A stretch of 64,000 bases of DNA from Bryobacterales bacterium (GTDB lineage: Bacteria > Acidobacteriota > Terriglobia > Bryobacterales > Bryobacteraceae). Shown here in pieces: positions 24,596 through 32,217 of the stretch (position 1 is its first letter; each line of letters starts with the position of its first letter). The notes beneath the pieces were generated by a model. That model searched no databases. It was not told the origin of the DNA and saw nothing but the letters and a program-made list of their open reading frames with translations. A program made the position numbers and the translations under genes. Location: NCBI GenBank assembly GCA_003142185.1, contig PLOR01000057.1:32869-96868 (forward strand), given 5' to 3'.

Positions 24596-25108
24596 CTATG
24601 ACTCCTTCCCTTGGCGCAGATCGTATAGGATGCGCCCGCGCACCGGCGAAGCCGGCACGCGCAGCATTCGCCAGCTCGCGTAATCGCGGTTGCCGCCGTG
24701 CCGCGGGCTGCCGTAAAAGCCCTGCATGGTGTGGGCCAGCACCATCTCGAAGAACGGCCGCGCGTCTCTTTCGAGGCGGGTGACCACGGCCAGCCGCCGA
24801 TCGCCTGTGAGTTCGTTCAATGGCTTGCCAAACATCTTGCGGCTGAGAGCGGCGGCGCGCGCCAGGCCTTCGCGGTAAGCGCGCCGGTAACGGGCGTACG
24901 GACCGGCCAGTTGGCGGTCGATGAACACTACAGCGCCAGTCGCCGCCGCGCCCGGGTCCTGGTCGGCGGGAATCAACCGATCGCAGATCGCGTCCAGTGT
25001 GCGCGCCTCCTCGCCCGTCAGCGCCAGCCGCGCTCCTGTATCCCGGCGGCAGCCGGCAGTGCCCAGCACGGCTCCGGCGAGAAACGAACGGCGGGACGGT
25101 TTCCGCAT
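24596..25108 (-). CDS. Gluconate 2-dehydrogenase subunit 3 family protein (Tat leader)
   Basis: This is the small partner of the GMC dehydrogenase. A twin-arginine leader (RKPSRRSFLAGAVLG, then TAGC, possibly a lipobox) precedes family blocks LTGEEARTLDAICDRLIPAD and VVFIDRQLAGPYARYRRAYR. The stop lies two bases before the GMC start. In characterised systems this subunit carries the signal that exports the catalytic subunit. Confidence 0.88.
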   Translation of the reverse strand: MRKPSRRSFLAGAVLGTAGCRRDTGARLALTGEEARTLDAICDRLIPADQDPGAAATGAVVFIDRQLAGPYARYRRAYREGLARAAALSRKMFGKPLNELTGDRRLAVVTRLERDARPFFEMVLAHTMQGFYGSPRHGGNRDYASWRMLRVPASPVRGRILYDLRQGKES

Positions 25109-25163
25109 ACCACTTGCTCCTGTGCCGACTCAGCCGGAATAGTATCACGCGGCAACCCCGGTT

Positions 25164-25289
25164 GCCGCCGTGGCGCGCGCAGTCTTGCGTGCAAGGTCGG
25201 CATTCTTGCGACTTATTTGGTTCTCCGGGGCGAAGACAGGTCGAGACGACACTCGACCCTGCACGCAAGACTGCGTGCGCCACGGCGGC
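25164..25289. repeat. Repeat family F, 126-bp inverted-repeat element
   Basis: The two 36-bp arms (25164-25199 and 25254-25289) are reverse complements with two mismatches and start GCCGCCGTGGCGC. The 54-bp centre has no coding potential. The right arm ends at the last base of the DJ-1 gene stop codon. The size and perfect ends fit a MITE or REPIN; no target duplication is obvious. Confidence 0.75.
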
Positions 25290-25837
25290 TATCCCAGAAC
25301 GGTGAAGATCTCGCGGTAGAACTCGGGGTGGGCGCGCCAGGATTGGGCGGTGACGAGATTACCATCGCGAACCGCCGGCTGGGGGCTGAAGATGCCGCCG
25401 CTGCGCTCCACTTCAATGCGCACGTTGGCGTGGCAGGTGACGGTGCGGCCCTTGGTCAGTCCGACCGCGGCCAGCACCTGAATGCCGTGGCCGACGGCGC
25501 AGATGCATTTGCCCTGCGCGGCGAAATCGCGCACCAGTTCGAGCACGTCGGGATCGTTGCGCAGATACTCTGGAGCGCGGCCTCCCGGGAACAACAGCGC
25601 GCCGAATTCGCTGGCCGCGACCGCGGCAATCACGACGTCGGCATCCAGGCGCGGCCCCGGGCGTTCGACGTAAGTTTCCCAGCCGGGCTCGGCGTCGAAG
25701 AAGACCAGGTGCAGAGGTCTGCGCGATGGCGCCGCCACCACGGGCTCCCAGCGGGCTTCCTGGAAACGGTGGTAGGCGTAGAGGGCTTCATAGCCGTCTC
25801 CGCCATCTCCGGTGACGATCAGCACCTTCTTGCTCAT
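25289..25837 (-). CDS. DJ-1/PfpI family protein lacking the nucleophile cysteine
   Basis: The 182-residue flavodoxin-like protein has the family layout, with KVLIVTGDGGDGYEALYAY, GALLFPGGRAPEYLRND and the elbow region ICAVGHGIQVLAAVGLTKGR. In DJ-1/PfpI enzymes the elbow reads A-I-C-H-G; here residue 116 is glycine, so the usual cysteine chemistry is not possible at that site. Cysteines at 111 and 113 lie just before it. The ATG at 25837 has GGAG about seven bases upstream; the open frame beyond it is not family-like. The substrate is unknown. Confidence 0.8.
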   Translation of the reverse strand: MSKKVLIVTGDGGDGYEALYAYHRFQEARWEPVVAAPSRRPLHLVFFDAEPGWETYVERPGPRLDADVVIAAVAASEFGALLFPGGRAPEYLRNDPDVLELVRDFAAQGKCICAVGHGIQVLAAVGLTKGRTVTCHANVRIEVERSGGIFSPQPAVRDGNLVTAQSWRAHPEFYREIFTVLG

Positions 25838-26067
25838 GGGAGGCTCCGCTCCCGCCAGCATAGCAGCCCTGGAGCCGCATGGCGCGCGGCGTGATCGCCG
25901 GTTCCCAAAAACGAACAGCCGGGCGCAGGCCCGCGCGCCGGCTCTCACTGGAACCGCCGCGGCGTGCCCCGCAACCTTCCAGCCTCGCCGCAAGAAAAGA
26001 CAACATTTAGCGACGTCCCCACGCGCCCGCCGGCAGCCGACCGGCTTCCCCAGCGGCGCACCCGGTG
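25838..26067. other. Intergenic region without a recognisable gene
   Basis: The 230 bases between the divergent DJ-1 and ADOP genes are GC-rich and carry no convincing reading frame. The only clear signal is the sigma-54 box at their right end. Confidence 0.5.
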
Positions 26068-26083
26068 TGGCACGCCACTTGCA
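26068..26083 (+). promoter_or_regulatory. Sigma-54 (-24/-12) promoter of the ADOP permease
   Basis: TGGCACG-CCAC-TTGCA matches the sigma-54 consensus TGGCACG-N4-TTGCW exactly, with the invariant GG and GC ten bases apart. Counting 12 bases from the GC puts transcription start at about 26094, only four bases before the ATG at 26098. Confidence 0.75.
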
Positions 26084-26097
26084 CGCTTCGCCTAATT

Positions 26098-28491
26098 ATG
26101 CTGAGAGATCTGCGTCAAGCCCTGCGCGCGCTGCGCCGAGTTCCCAGTCTGACCGTGGTTTCGATTCTCACGGTCGCGCTGGGCGTCGGCGCCGGCGTCA
26201 GCCTGTTTAGCGTCGTCAAAGCGGTGTTACTGAACCCCCTGCCGTACCCGCAGGCCGGCCGGCTGACATGGATCGCGGAATCGAGCGACGGCTTCCCCAG
26301 ACCCGTCGCGTATCCGAACTTCGAGGACTGGAACGCGCAAAACCGCAGCTTCAGCGCCATGGCGGCCTACGGATTGGACGATGTCAACACCGGCGGCGAC
26401 CGGCCGCAGCGCACCTTCGCGGCCTCGGTCACGCCTGGATTCTTTGACGTGCTGGGCGTTCAACCGGAGCTGGGCCGGGCCTTTCTGCCAAGCGAGCAGA
26501 TCGCCGGCGCTCCTCTGCGCGTCATGCTCGGTTACGGTTTATGGCAACGCGCTTACGGCGGCGACCCGAAAATCGTCGGCCGCTCCCTGCGAATCAGTGG
26601 TTATCCCGTGACCGTCATCGGCGTGATGCCGCGCGGCTTCAGTTATCCGCCCAAGACCGAAATCTGGCTGTCGGTGACTGCTCTGGGCGAGGCCACGCCC
26701 AGCCGCACCGCGCACAACTTCCGGGTGATCGGCAGGCTGCGGCCGGGCGCTAGTATCGCCCGGGCTCAGAGCGAACTGGGCGCGATCATGCACCGGCTGT
26801 ACCTCCAGGAGCCCGGTCCTTTCATGAGTAAGGACGTTTCGATTGTTTCGCTCAACGCGCATATCGTCGGCAAGGTACGGCCGGCGCTGCTGGTGCTGTT
26901 CGGCGCAGTTGGTTTCTTGCTGTTGATCGTTTGCGTAAATGTAGCCAATCTTCTGTTGGTGCGTGTGACGGCGCGGGCCCGCGAGCTGGCGGTGCGGCGC
27001 GCCTTGGGCGCCGGCCACGCGCGCCTGTTTCGCCAGATGTTGACGGAAAGCCTGGTACTGGCCTTGGCGGGCGGCGCCGGCGGTCTGCTGCTGGCGCTGT
27101 GGTCCATGGACCTGTTGAAGGCCTTGCTGCCGGCCGAAGTGCCGCGCGCGGCAGACATCCGCATCGACATGGGAGTCATGATCTTCGCGCTCGCCATCAC
27201 AGCCGCCACCGGCGTACTCTTCGGGCTGCTCCCCGCCTGGCGCGCCGCCCGCATGAATATGAACGAAGCAATCAAGGGAGGCTCCCGCACTTACACCGCG
27301 GGCAGGCGGCCGCACCGGACGCAGTCGGCCCTGGTGGTTTCCGAGGTGTGCCTCTCTCTGGTCCTGCTGGCCGGCGCCGGCCTGTTGGTCAACAGCTTCC
27401 TCCGGCTGCGCGTTGTCGATCCGGGCTTCCGCGCCGATCACGTGCTGACCGCCGCTCTCTCGTTTGCTTCCACGGGTGACGACAAGGATGTGCCGCGGTT
27501 ACGGGCGGAGTACGCCAACCTGCTGGCGCGCGTGCGGGCCATCCCCGGCGTGCAAGCCGCCGGCACTACCGACACTCCTCCACTGGGCGACTGCTGCAGC
27601 GATGGCTCCTTCAAGGTCGAGGGACGCAAGCTTCCCGATGACGCGGACGCGGACTACACCGTAATTAGCGCCGGCTATCTTCGCGCCCTGCGCATTCCCA
27701 TCGTGAGCGGCCGCGATTTCACCGATGCCGATACCACAGGGAGTGGTGGAGTTGCCATCGTCAGTTCCGAAATGGCGCGCCGTTACTGGCCCGGCCGCAG
27801 CCCTCTGGGCGACCGCATTCAGTTCGACAGCATGTATGAAAAAAACGCACCCTGGTTGACCGTCGTGGGCGTCGCGGCGGATGTGCGCCAGAGCAGCCTC
27901 ACGGAGCCCACCATGCCGCAGGCCTACGTCTGCTACACACAGGCTAACCGCCTGCTGCAACCGGCGCTGATGATTCGTATACCGCTCGCTCCCGCCGGCT
28001 TGGCCAGTGCGGTGCGCTCGGCCGTTGCCGCCGTGGACCACGAAATCGCAGTGGAGTTCAAGACCATGGACGCGCAAATGGCCGAATCCGTGGCGCGGCA
28101 GCGCTTTCAAATGCAGGTGCTGGGCGGGTTCGCCGCGCTGGCGCTGCTACTGGCTGCGGTGGGCCTTTATAGCGTGCTTTCGTACCTGGTCGCCGCCGGC
28201 CGTGGGGAAATCGGCATTCGCATGGCTCTGGGCGCGCAGCCGCTGAGCGTGTTCCGTATGATCGCCGGGCGCGCGATACGCTTGTCCGCCATCGGCGCCG
28301 CGCTCGGGCTCGCCGGGTGCCTGGCGATGCGCCCCATCGTCGCGTCGCTCTTATTCGGCGTCGGCCCCAGCGACCCCGTCACGCTGGCCGCCGCCACCGC
28401 GGCATTGCTGGGCGTGGCGTTCGCCGCCAGCGCCTTCCCCGCTCTGCGCGCCATGCGCACCGATCCCGTCTCCGCCTTGCGCGAGGATTAG
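26098..28491 (+). CDS. ADOP-type ABC transporter permease (MacB/FtsX family)
   Basis: The 797-residue permease has the acidobacterial ADOP architecture: an N-terminal MLRDLRQALRALRRVPS helix, a MacB periplasmic domain (for example RNRSFSAMAAYG and NFRVIGRLRPGAS), an FtsX core (VNVANLLLVRVTARARELAV), a second periplasmic domain, and a final FtsX core (AAGRGEIGIRMALGAQ). No ATPase gene is adjacent. Such proteins export peptides, lipids or drugs, or act as mechanotransmitters; the substrate is unknown. The start at 26098 matches homologs and the sigma-54 promoter. Confidence 0.9.
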   Translation: MLRDLRQALRALRRVPSLTVVSILTVALGVGAGVSLFSVVKAVLLNPLPYPQAGRLTWIAESSDGFPRPVAYPNFEDWNAQNRSFSAMAAYGLDDVNTGGDRPQRTFAASVTPGFFDVLGVQPELGRAFLPSEQIAGAPLRVMLGYGLWQRAYGGDPKIVGRSLRISGYPVTVIGVMPRGFSYPPKTEIWLSVTALGEATPSRTAHNFRVIGRLRPGASIARAQSELGAIMHRLYLQEPGPFMSKDVSIVSLNAHIVGKVRPALLVLFGAVGFLLLIVCVNVANLLLVRVTARARELAVRRALGAGHARLFRQMLTESLVLALAGGAGGLLLALWSMDLLKALLPAEVPRAADIRIDMGVMIFALAITAATGVLFGLLPAWRAARMNMNEAIKGGSRTYTAGRRPHRTQSALVVSEVCLSLVLLAGAGLLVNSFLRLRVVDPGFRADHVLTAALSFASTGDDKDVPRLRAEYANLLARVRAIPGVQAAGTTDTPPLGDCCSDGSFKVEGRKLPDDADADYTVISAGYLRALRIPIVSGRDFTDADTTGSGGVAIVSSEMARRYWPGRSPLGDRIQFDSMYEKNAPWLTVVGVAADVRQSSLTEPTMPQAYVCYTQANRLLQPALMIRIPLAPAGLASAVRSAVAAVDHEIAVEFKTMDAQMAESVARQRFQMQVLGGFAALALLLAAVGLYSVLSYLVAAGRGEIGIRMALGAQPLSVFRMIAGRAIRLSAIGAALGLAGCLAMRPIVASLLFGVGPSDPVTLAAATAALLGVAFAASAFPALRAMRTDPVSALRED

Positions 28492-28536
28492 CTGCCGACC
28501 GGCGCCTCTAAACACCGTTTCGGCGCGGCAGAAATT

Positions 28537-28561
28537 GGGCCGGCGCTTTCGCCTTCCAACC
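28537..28561 (-). repeat. Degenerate REP family A copy
   Basis: The reverse complement begins GGTTGGAAGGCGAAAGCGCC, differing from the family A consensus at a few positions. It lies about 50 bp after the ADOP stop codon. Confidence 0.65.
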
Positions 28562-28618
28562 AGGCGTTCCCTGGATTCCAGACCATCCAGCGGCCCAACC
28601 GAAACGGTTGGCTAAAAG

Positions 28619-28656
28619 AAATACCCTCAAAAAATAAAGAAAATACCCTCAAAAAA
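28619..28656 (+). repeat. Two direct 16-bp repeats, 22 bp apart
   Basis: AAATACCCTCAAAAAA occurs at 28619-28634 and 28641-28656. The period of 22 bp is about two helical turns, as expected for paired binding sites of a dimeric activator. Confidence 0.6.
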
Positions 28657-28732
28657 ACCCTTCGTTGAAAGAACTAAGAATTAATGATTGCTTAATGCTC
28701 CGCCAAGGCGCACACTCGCCTTGCACGAGGAC

Positions 28733-28780
28733 TAACTAACGCAGTCCCGGGCGCCACTTAAATCATAGTTGCGTTAGTTA
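28733..28780. promoter_or_regulatory. 11-bp inverted repeat upstream of the response regulator
   Basis: TAACTAACGCA (28733-28743) and TGCGTTAGTTA (28770-28780) are perfect reverse complements 26 bases apart. The right arm also starts a second imperfect palindrome, GTTAGT...ACTAAC, ending near 28797. The site ends about 60 bp before the response regulator start and could be an operator. Confidence 0.5.
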
Positions 28781-28839
28781 TCACTGTATTACTAACCTGC
28801 GGATGCGGCGCATTCTGGCGGGACGCCACGGAGGCCTTA

Positions 28840-29871
28840 ATGGAAACGATCCTGCTTGTCGATGATGATATTCGGGTGGTCACCGCTTTACAGCGGAGCC
28901 TCCACAAGAGTTACCAGATCGAGATTGCAGGCAGTGCGGCAGAGGCTCTGGAAGCCATCGCCGGAACTTCCTACGCGGTGGTGGTTTCGGATATGAAGAT
29001 GCCCGGCATGAACGGCATCGAACTCCTAGGCAAAGTGAAGGAAACCTCTCCCGAAACCGTCCGCATCCTTCTCACCGGACAAGCGGATCTCGGCACGGCG
29101 ATTGCCGCCGTCAACGAGGGCAGCGTATTCCGATTCCTCACGAAGCCGTGTCCGGACGAGCTTCTCACGAAGACGCTGGATGCCGCGCTGGATCAGCATC
29201 GCCTGGTGATTAGCGAGCGGGATGTCCTGCAAGAAACTTTGATGAGCACGATCGGAGTGCTGGTCGAGATCCTCGCCGTGACCCAGCCGGTTGCATTCGG
29301 CCGGGCCTGGCGCGCGAGCCGGCACGTGCAGACGATCGCTCGGGAAATGAAACTCCCTGACTCATGGCAGTTCGAGGCGGCCGCCATGCTGTCGCAAATC
29401 GGGTGTATCTCCGTCGATCCGGCGGTGTTGCGGAAATACGACGCGGGTGAGAAGCTTTCCACCGCGGAAACGGCTCAGATGGTCTCGCACGCACAAGTGG
29501 GCCAGAGCTTACTGGAGAAGATTCCCAGACTCCAGGCCGTCTCGCAGATAATCGGGTGTCAGCATGATGCCTCCTTTGGCACGGGCGGTTTCCAGCCAGG
29601 AAGCTACGTAGTTGAATTGGGGGCTCAATTGCTCCATGTAGCGCTGGATTTCGACCGCCTGACGAGTATAGGCCGTTCGGCGGCGGACGCTCTCGGCGAA
29701 ATGCGGCGCAGCGCCCAATACAACCCGGACATGCTTGTCGCGATGGATCGCATGCAACATGAAGCGGAACTGGGCGCCGCCACCGAAGTTCCCGATCGCG
29801 AACCGAGCGGAGTGGAACGGCAATTGTTCCGGCCCATCTCCGAACAGGTGCTCCGCTCCTTGACGGATTAG
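28840..29871 (+). CDS. Response regulator with degenerate HD-GYP-like output domain
   Basis: Residues 1-120 are a receiver domain with acidic triad D8-D10, phosphorylation site D51 (VVVSDMKMPGMNG) and switch lysine in FLTKPC. The rest aligns with HD-GYP/RpfG output domains, but the metal-binding HD pair reads SQ (AAAMLSQIGCISVDP, normally LLHDIGK) and HHE is replaced by QHD before a shortened G-x-G loop. It is therefore unlikely to hydrolyse c-di-GMP and may act by protein contact. GGAGG precedes the ATG. It opens a sensory cluster with two kinases and a second regulator. Confidence 0.82.
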   Translation: METILLVDDDIRVVTALQRSLHKSYQIEIAGSAAEALEAIAGTSYAVVVSDMKMPGMNGIELLGKVKETSPETVRILLTGQADLGTAIAAVNEGSVFRFLTKPCPDELLTKTLDAALDQHRLVISERDVLQETLMSTIGVLVEILAVTQPVAFGRAWRASRHVQTIAREMKLPDSWQFEAAAMLSQIGCISVDPAVLRKYDAGEKLSTAETAQMVSHAQVGQSLLEKIPRLQAVSQIIGCQHDASFGTGGFQPGSYVVELGAQLLHVALDFDRLTSIGRSAADALGEMRRSAQYNPDMLVAMDRMQHEAELGAATEVPDREPSGVERQLFRPISEQVLRSLTD

Positions 29872-29874
29872 TGA

Positions 29875-30150
29875 ATGGAACCTGCGCCGCGCAGACCGGG
29901 GGACGCACCGTCTCGAAGGCATCGGCGGCAAGATGGTGACGCCGATTCGCAATTCCATTACTCGTACGCCTATCTGGAGAGCATGCAGTCCAGGGCTGGC
30001 CTCCCGGTTCTGTATCGTCAGGTATCGGCCAAGGGCCTGCAAGCGGGATTCTTCCGGTATCTCACCAAACCAATCAAGATCAATGAATTCATGCAGACGC
30101 TGGACGCAGCACTGGAATTCGCTCGACAAGAGGCGGGTCATGCCAGGTAA
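29875..30150 (+). pseudogene. Response-regulator receiver remnant
   Basis: Only the last part resembles a receiver domain: GLQAGFFRYLTKPIKINEFM followed by QTLDAALEFA is the alpha4-beta5-alpha5 end typical of hybrid-kinase receivers. The preceding 50 residues are Arg/Asp-rich and match nothing in the fold; the phosphorylation site is missing. I read it as the 3' end of a deleted response regulator or hybrid kinase. Confidence 0.6.
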
Positions 30151-30165
30151 ATCGGGACGAAGGTC

Positions 30166-32217
30166 ATGGTCAGTTTAGCCGACATTCTGAACGCCAGAAT
30201 CCTGGTGGTTGACGATCAGGAAGCCAACGTCCGTCTGCTGGAGGGCATGCTGCGTATCGCAGGCTATGCTTCCATCGAGTCTACGATGGATCCGCGCGAG
30301 GTCTGCGAACTTCACCGCAAGAACCGCTACAGCCTGATCCTGCTGGATCTCCAAATGCCCGGCATGGATGGATTCCAGGTGATGGACGGCCTGAAGGAAA
30401 TCGAAGAGGACGGTTATCTTCCGGTTCTCGTCATCACTGCGCAGCCGGCTCACAAGTCGCGCGCTCTCGAAGCCGGTGCTAAGGATTTCGTCAGCAAACC
30501 GTTCGATCTGGCCGAACTGCGCGCGCGTGTGCACAACATTCTGGAAGTGCGCCTGTTGCACCTGGAAACCAAGAACTATAGCAAAGCGCTGGAGGAGACG
30601 GTCCGGGAACTCGAGGCAAGCCGCGAGGTGGTTCGTCTTTTCGATATCGCGGAACACAAGGCAGCGGAAGAACGGCTGCATGTCCTCTCCGATGCCGTGG
30701 AACAGAGCCCGGTCAGCATCGTGATCACGGACTTGGAGGGCAACATCGAATATGTCAACCTCAGGACCACCGAGACCACCGGCTACACATTCGAGGAGTT
30801 GAAAGGGAAAAACCCTCGCATCCTGAAGTCGGGCTATACGTCGGACGAAGAGTACCGGAAGCTTTGGGCGACCATCCCCACCGGCGAGTGGCGCGGCACA
30901 TTTCACAACAAGAAGAAGAACGGTGAACTTTTTTGGGAAACCGCAAGTATCCGTCCCATTCTCGACGCTTCCGGCAAACCCGCCCACTATCTGGCGGTGA
31001 AGCAAGATGTCACCGAGCGCAAACTGGCGGATGATAAGATTGCCTGGCTGGCTTCCTTTCCCGAACAGAGCCCCCATCCCGTTGTAGAAATCGAAGGGCC
31101 AAGCGGGGTGGTCCGCTATGTCAATCCGGTAGCCCGAGACTTGTTTCCGGACCTGCAGCGGCAGGGATGGGCTCATCCTTGGCTGGCCGGCTTGGAACAG
31201 TTGGTGGAAGGGTTGACCCCGGCGGACGAGGACGAAGCGCGTCGGGACGTAACCGTAGACGATCGCTGTTGGGCTCGGAGCATTCAGTACCTTCCGGAGG
31301 TGCGGCGGTTGCGAGTCTATGGCACCGACATCACGGAACGTAAACGGGCGGAGGAGGCCCTCCGCCAGAGTGAAATCCAGCTCCTGATGGCGCAGAAGCT
31401 GGAGTCTATCGGACAGCTTGCGGCAGGGATCGCCCACGAAATCAATACCCCCATACAATACATCGGCGACAACGCCAAGTTTCTGGACGAAGCGTTCCGC
31501 GACCTGCTTCGCTTCGTCGAGCCAAATACGGAATTGGCCAGTGCCCTTCGCAACTCCGGCCGGCCCGATTTGGTAACCGCCCTGGACCAGACCGTGCAAA
31601 ACCTGGACCTGAACTACTTGCGCGACGAGATTCCCAAAGCCACCGAACAACTGCTCGAAGGCGTGGCCCAGGTCGCGCGCATCGTTCGAGCGATGAAAGA
31701 GTTCTCGCATCCGGGTCCCGTGGAGAAGGCGCCGGTAGACATTAATCGCGCCATCGAAAGCACCATCCTGGTCTCCAAAAACGAATGGAAGTACGTCGCC
31801 GGCCTGACCACCGACCTGGACCCGGAACTGCCACCCGTTCCCTGCATGGCCGGTGAGTTCAACCAGGTGATGCTGAACCTGATTGTGAACGCGGCCCAAG
31901 CGATTGGCGACGTGGTGCGCGGCTCGAACCGGAAGGGCTCCATCCGCATCGGCACGCGCCGCGATGGCGAGTGGGTGGAAGTCCGGGTGAGCGATACCGG
32001 AACCGGCATTCCCGAAGACATCCGGGCCAGGATGTTTACACCGTTCTTCACCACCAAGGAGGTGGGCAAAGGCACCGGGCAGGGCTTGGCGATGGCGCAT
32101 GCGGTGATCGTTAAGAAACACCAGGGTACTATCCGTTTTGAGTCCGAAACCGGCGTTGGCACCACCTTCGTGGTTCGACTTCCGCTAGGCGCTCCGCTCC
32201 TTGGAGGATTAAGTTAA
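30166..32217 (+). CDS. Histidine kinase with N-terminal receiver domain and PAS sensors
   Basis: The order is receiver (residues 10-128, D16/D17, D61 in LILLDLQMPGMDG, K111), coiled linker, PAS-PAC (about 172-290), a second PAS-like segment (about 300-395), then the kinase core with H424 in [18 protein letters not shown], an N box ([14 protein letters not shown]), VSDTGTGIPED and [15 protein letters not shown]. There is no transmembrane segment, so it is a soluble sensor that itself receives phosphate. From nucleotide 31006 on it is nearly identical to the downstream kinase. The stop overlaps the next ATG (TAATG). Confidence 0.92.
   Translation: MVSLADILNARILVVDDQEANVRLLEGMLRIAGYASIESTMDPREVCELHRKNRYSLILLDLQMPGMDGFQVMDGLKEIEEDGYLPVLVITAQPAHKSRALEAGAKDFVSKPFDLAELRARVHNILEVRLLHLETKNYSKALEETVRELEASREVVRLFDIAEHKAAEERLHVLSDAVEQSPVSIVITDLEGNIEYVNLRTTETTGYTFEELKGKNPRILKSGYTSDEEYRKLWATIPTGEWRGTFHNKKKNGELFWETASIRPILDASGKPAHYLAVKQDVTERKLADDKIAWLASFPEQSPHPVVEIEGPSGVVRYVNPVARDLFPDLQRQGWAHPWLAGLEQLVEGLTPADEDEARRDVTVDDRCWARSIQYLPEVRRLRVYGTDITERKRAEEALRQSEIQLLMAQKLESIGQLAAGIAHEINTPIQYIGDNAKFLDEAFRDLLRFVEPNTELASALRNSGRPDLVTALDQTVQNLDLNYLRDEIPKATEQLLEGVAQVARIVRAMKEFSHPGPVEKAPVDINRAIESTILVSKNEWKYVAGLTTDLDPELPPVPCMAGEFNQVMLNLIVNAAQAIGDVVRGSNRKGSIRIGTRRDGEWVEVRVSDTGTGIPEDIRARMFTPFFTTKEVGKGTGQGLAMAHAVIVKKHQGTIRFESETGVGTTFVVRLPLGAPLLGGLS
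31006..32187 (+). repeat. 1.18 kb kinase-core duplication, copy 1
   Basis: This segment and 33840-35021 align without a net gap at a constant offset of 2834 bp, with roughly nine of ten bases identical by eye. Both copies cover the last PAS-like segment, HisKA and HATPase domains. Confidence 0.85.

Larger units (their letters stand above)
28492..28839. other. Regulatory-looking intergenic region upstream of the sensory locus
   Basis: These 348 bases carry no gene. They contain a degenerate family A REP, an AT-rich block with a duplicated 16-mer, a TTGAAA/TTAATG stretch that could be a weak promoter, and an 11-bp inverted repeat followed by further TTAGT motifs. AT content is far above the window average. 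Confidence 0.6.

Noticed and set aside
24594-25283. N-terminal extension of the GMC oxidoreductase frame
   Set aside because: It runs over the subunit 3 gene in another frame, is Arg/Pro-rich, and a GTG with a strong ribosome site at 24593 starts the real fold.
25838-25993. Extended start of the DJ-1 family protein
   Set aside because: The added residues are Arg/Ala-rich without resemblance to the family; the ATG at 25837 has a good ribosome site.
29875-30150. Functional small response regulator
   Set aside because: It lacks the acidic pocket and phosphorylation site; only the final third resembles a receiver, so it is listed as a remnant.
30175-32121. Long minus-strand open frame opposite the first histidine kinase
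   Set aside because: It is a high-GC antisense shadow; the plus strand carries all receiver, PAS and kinase motifs.
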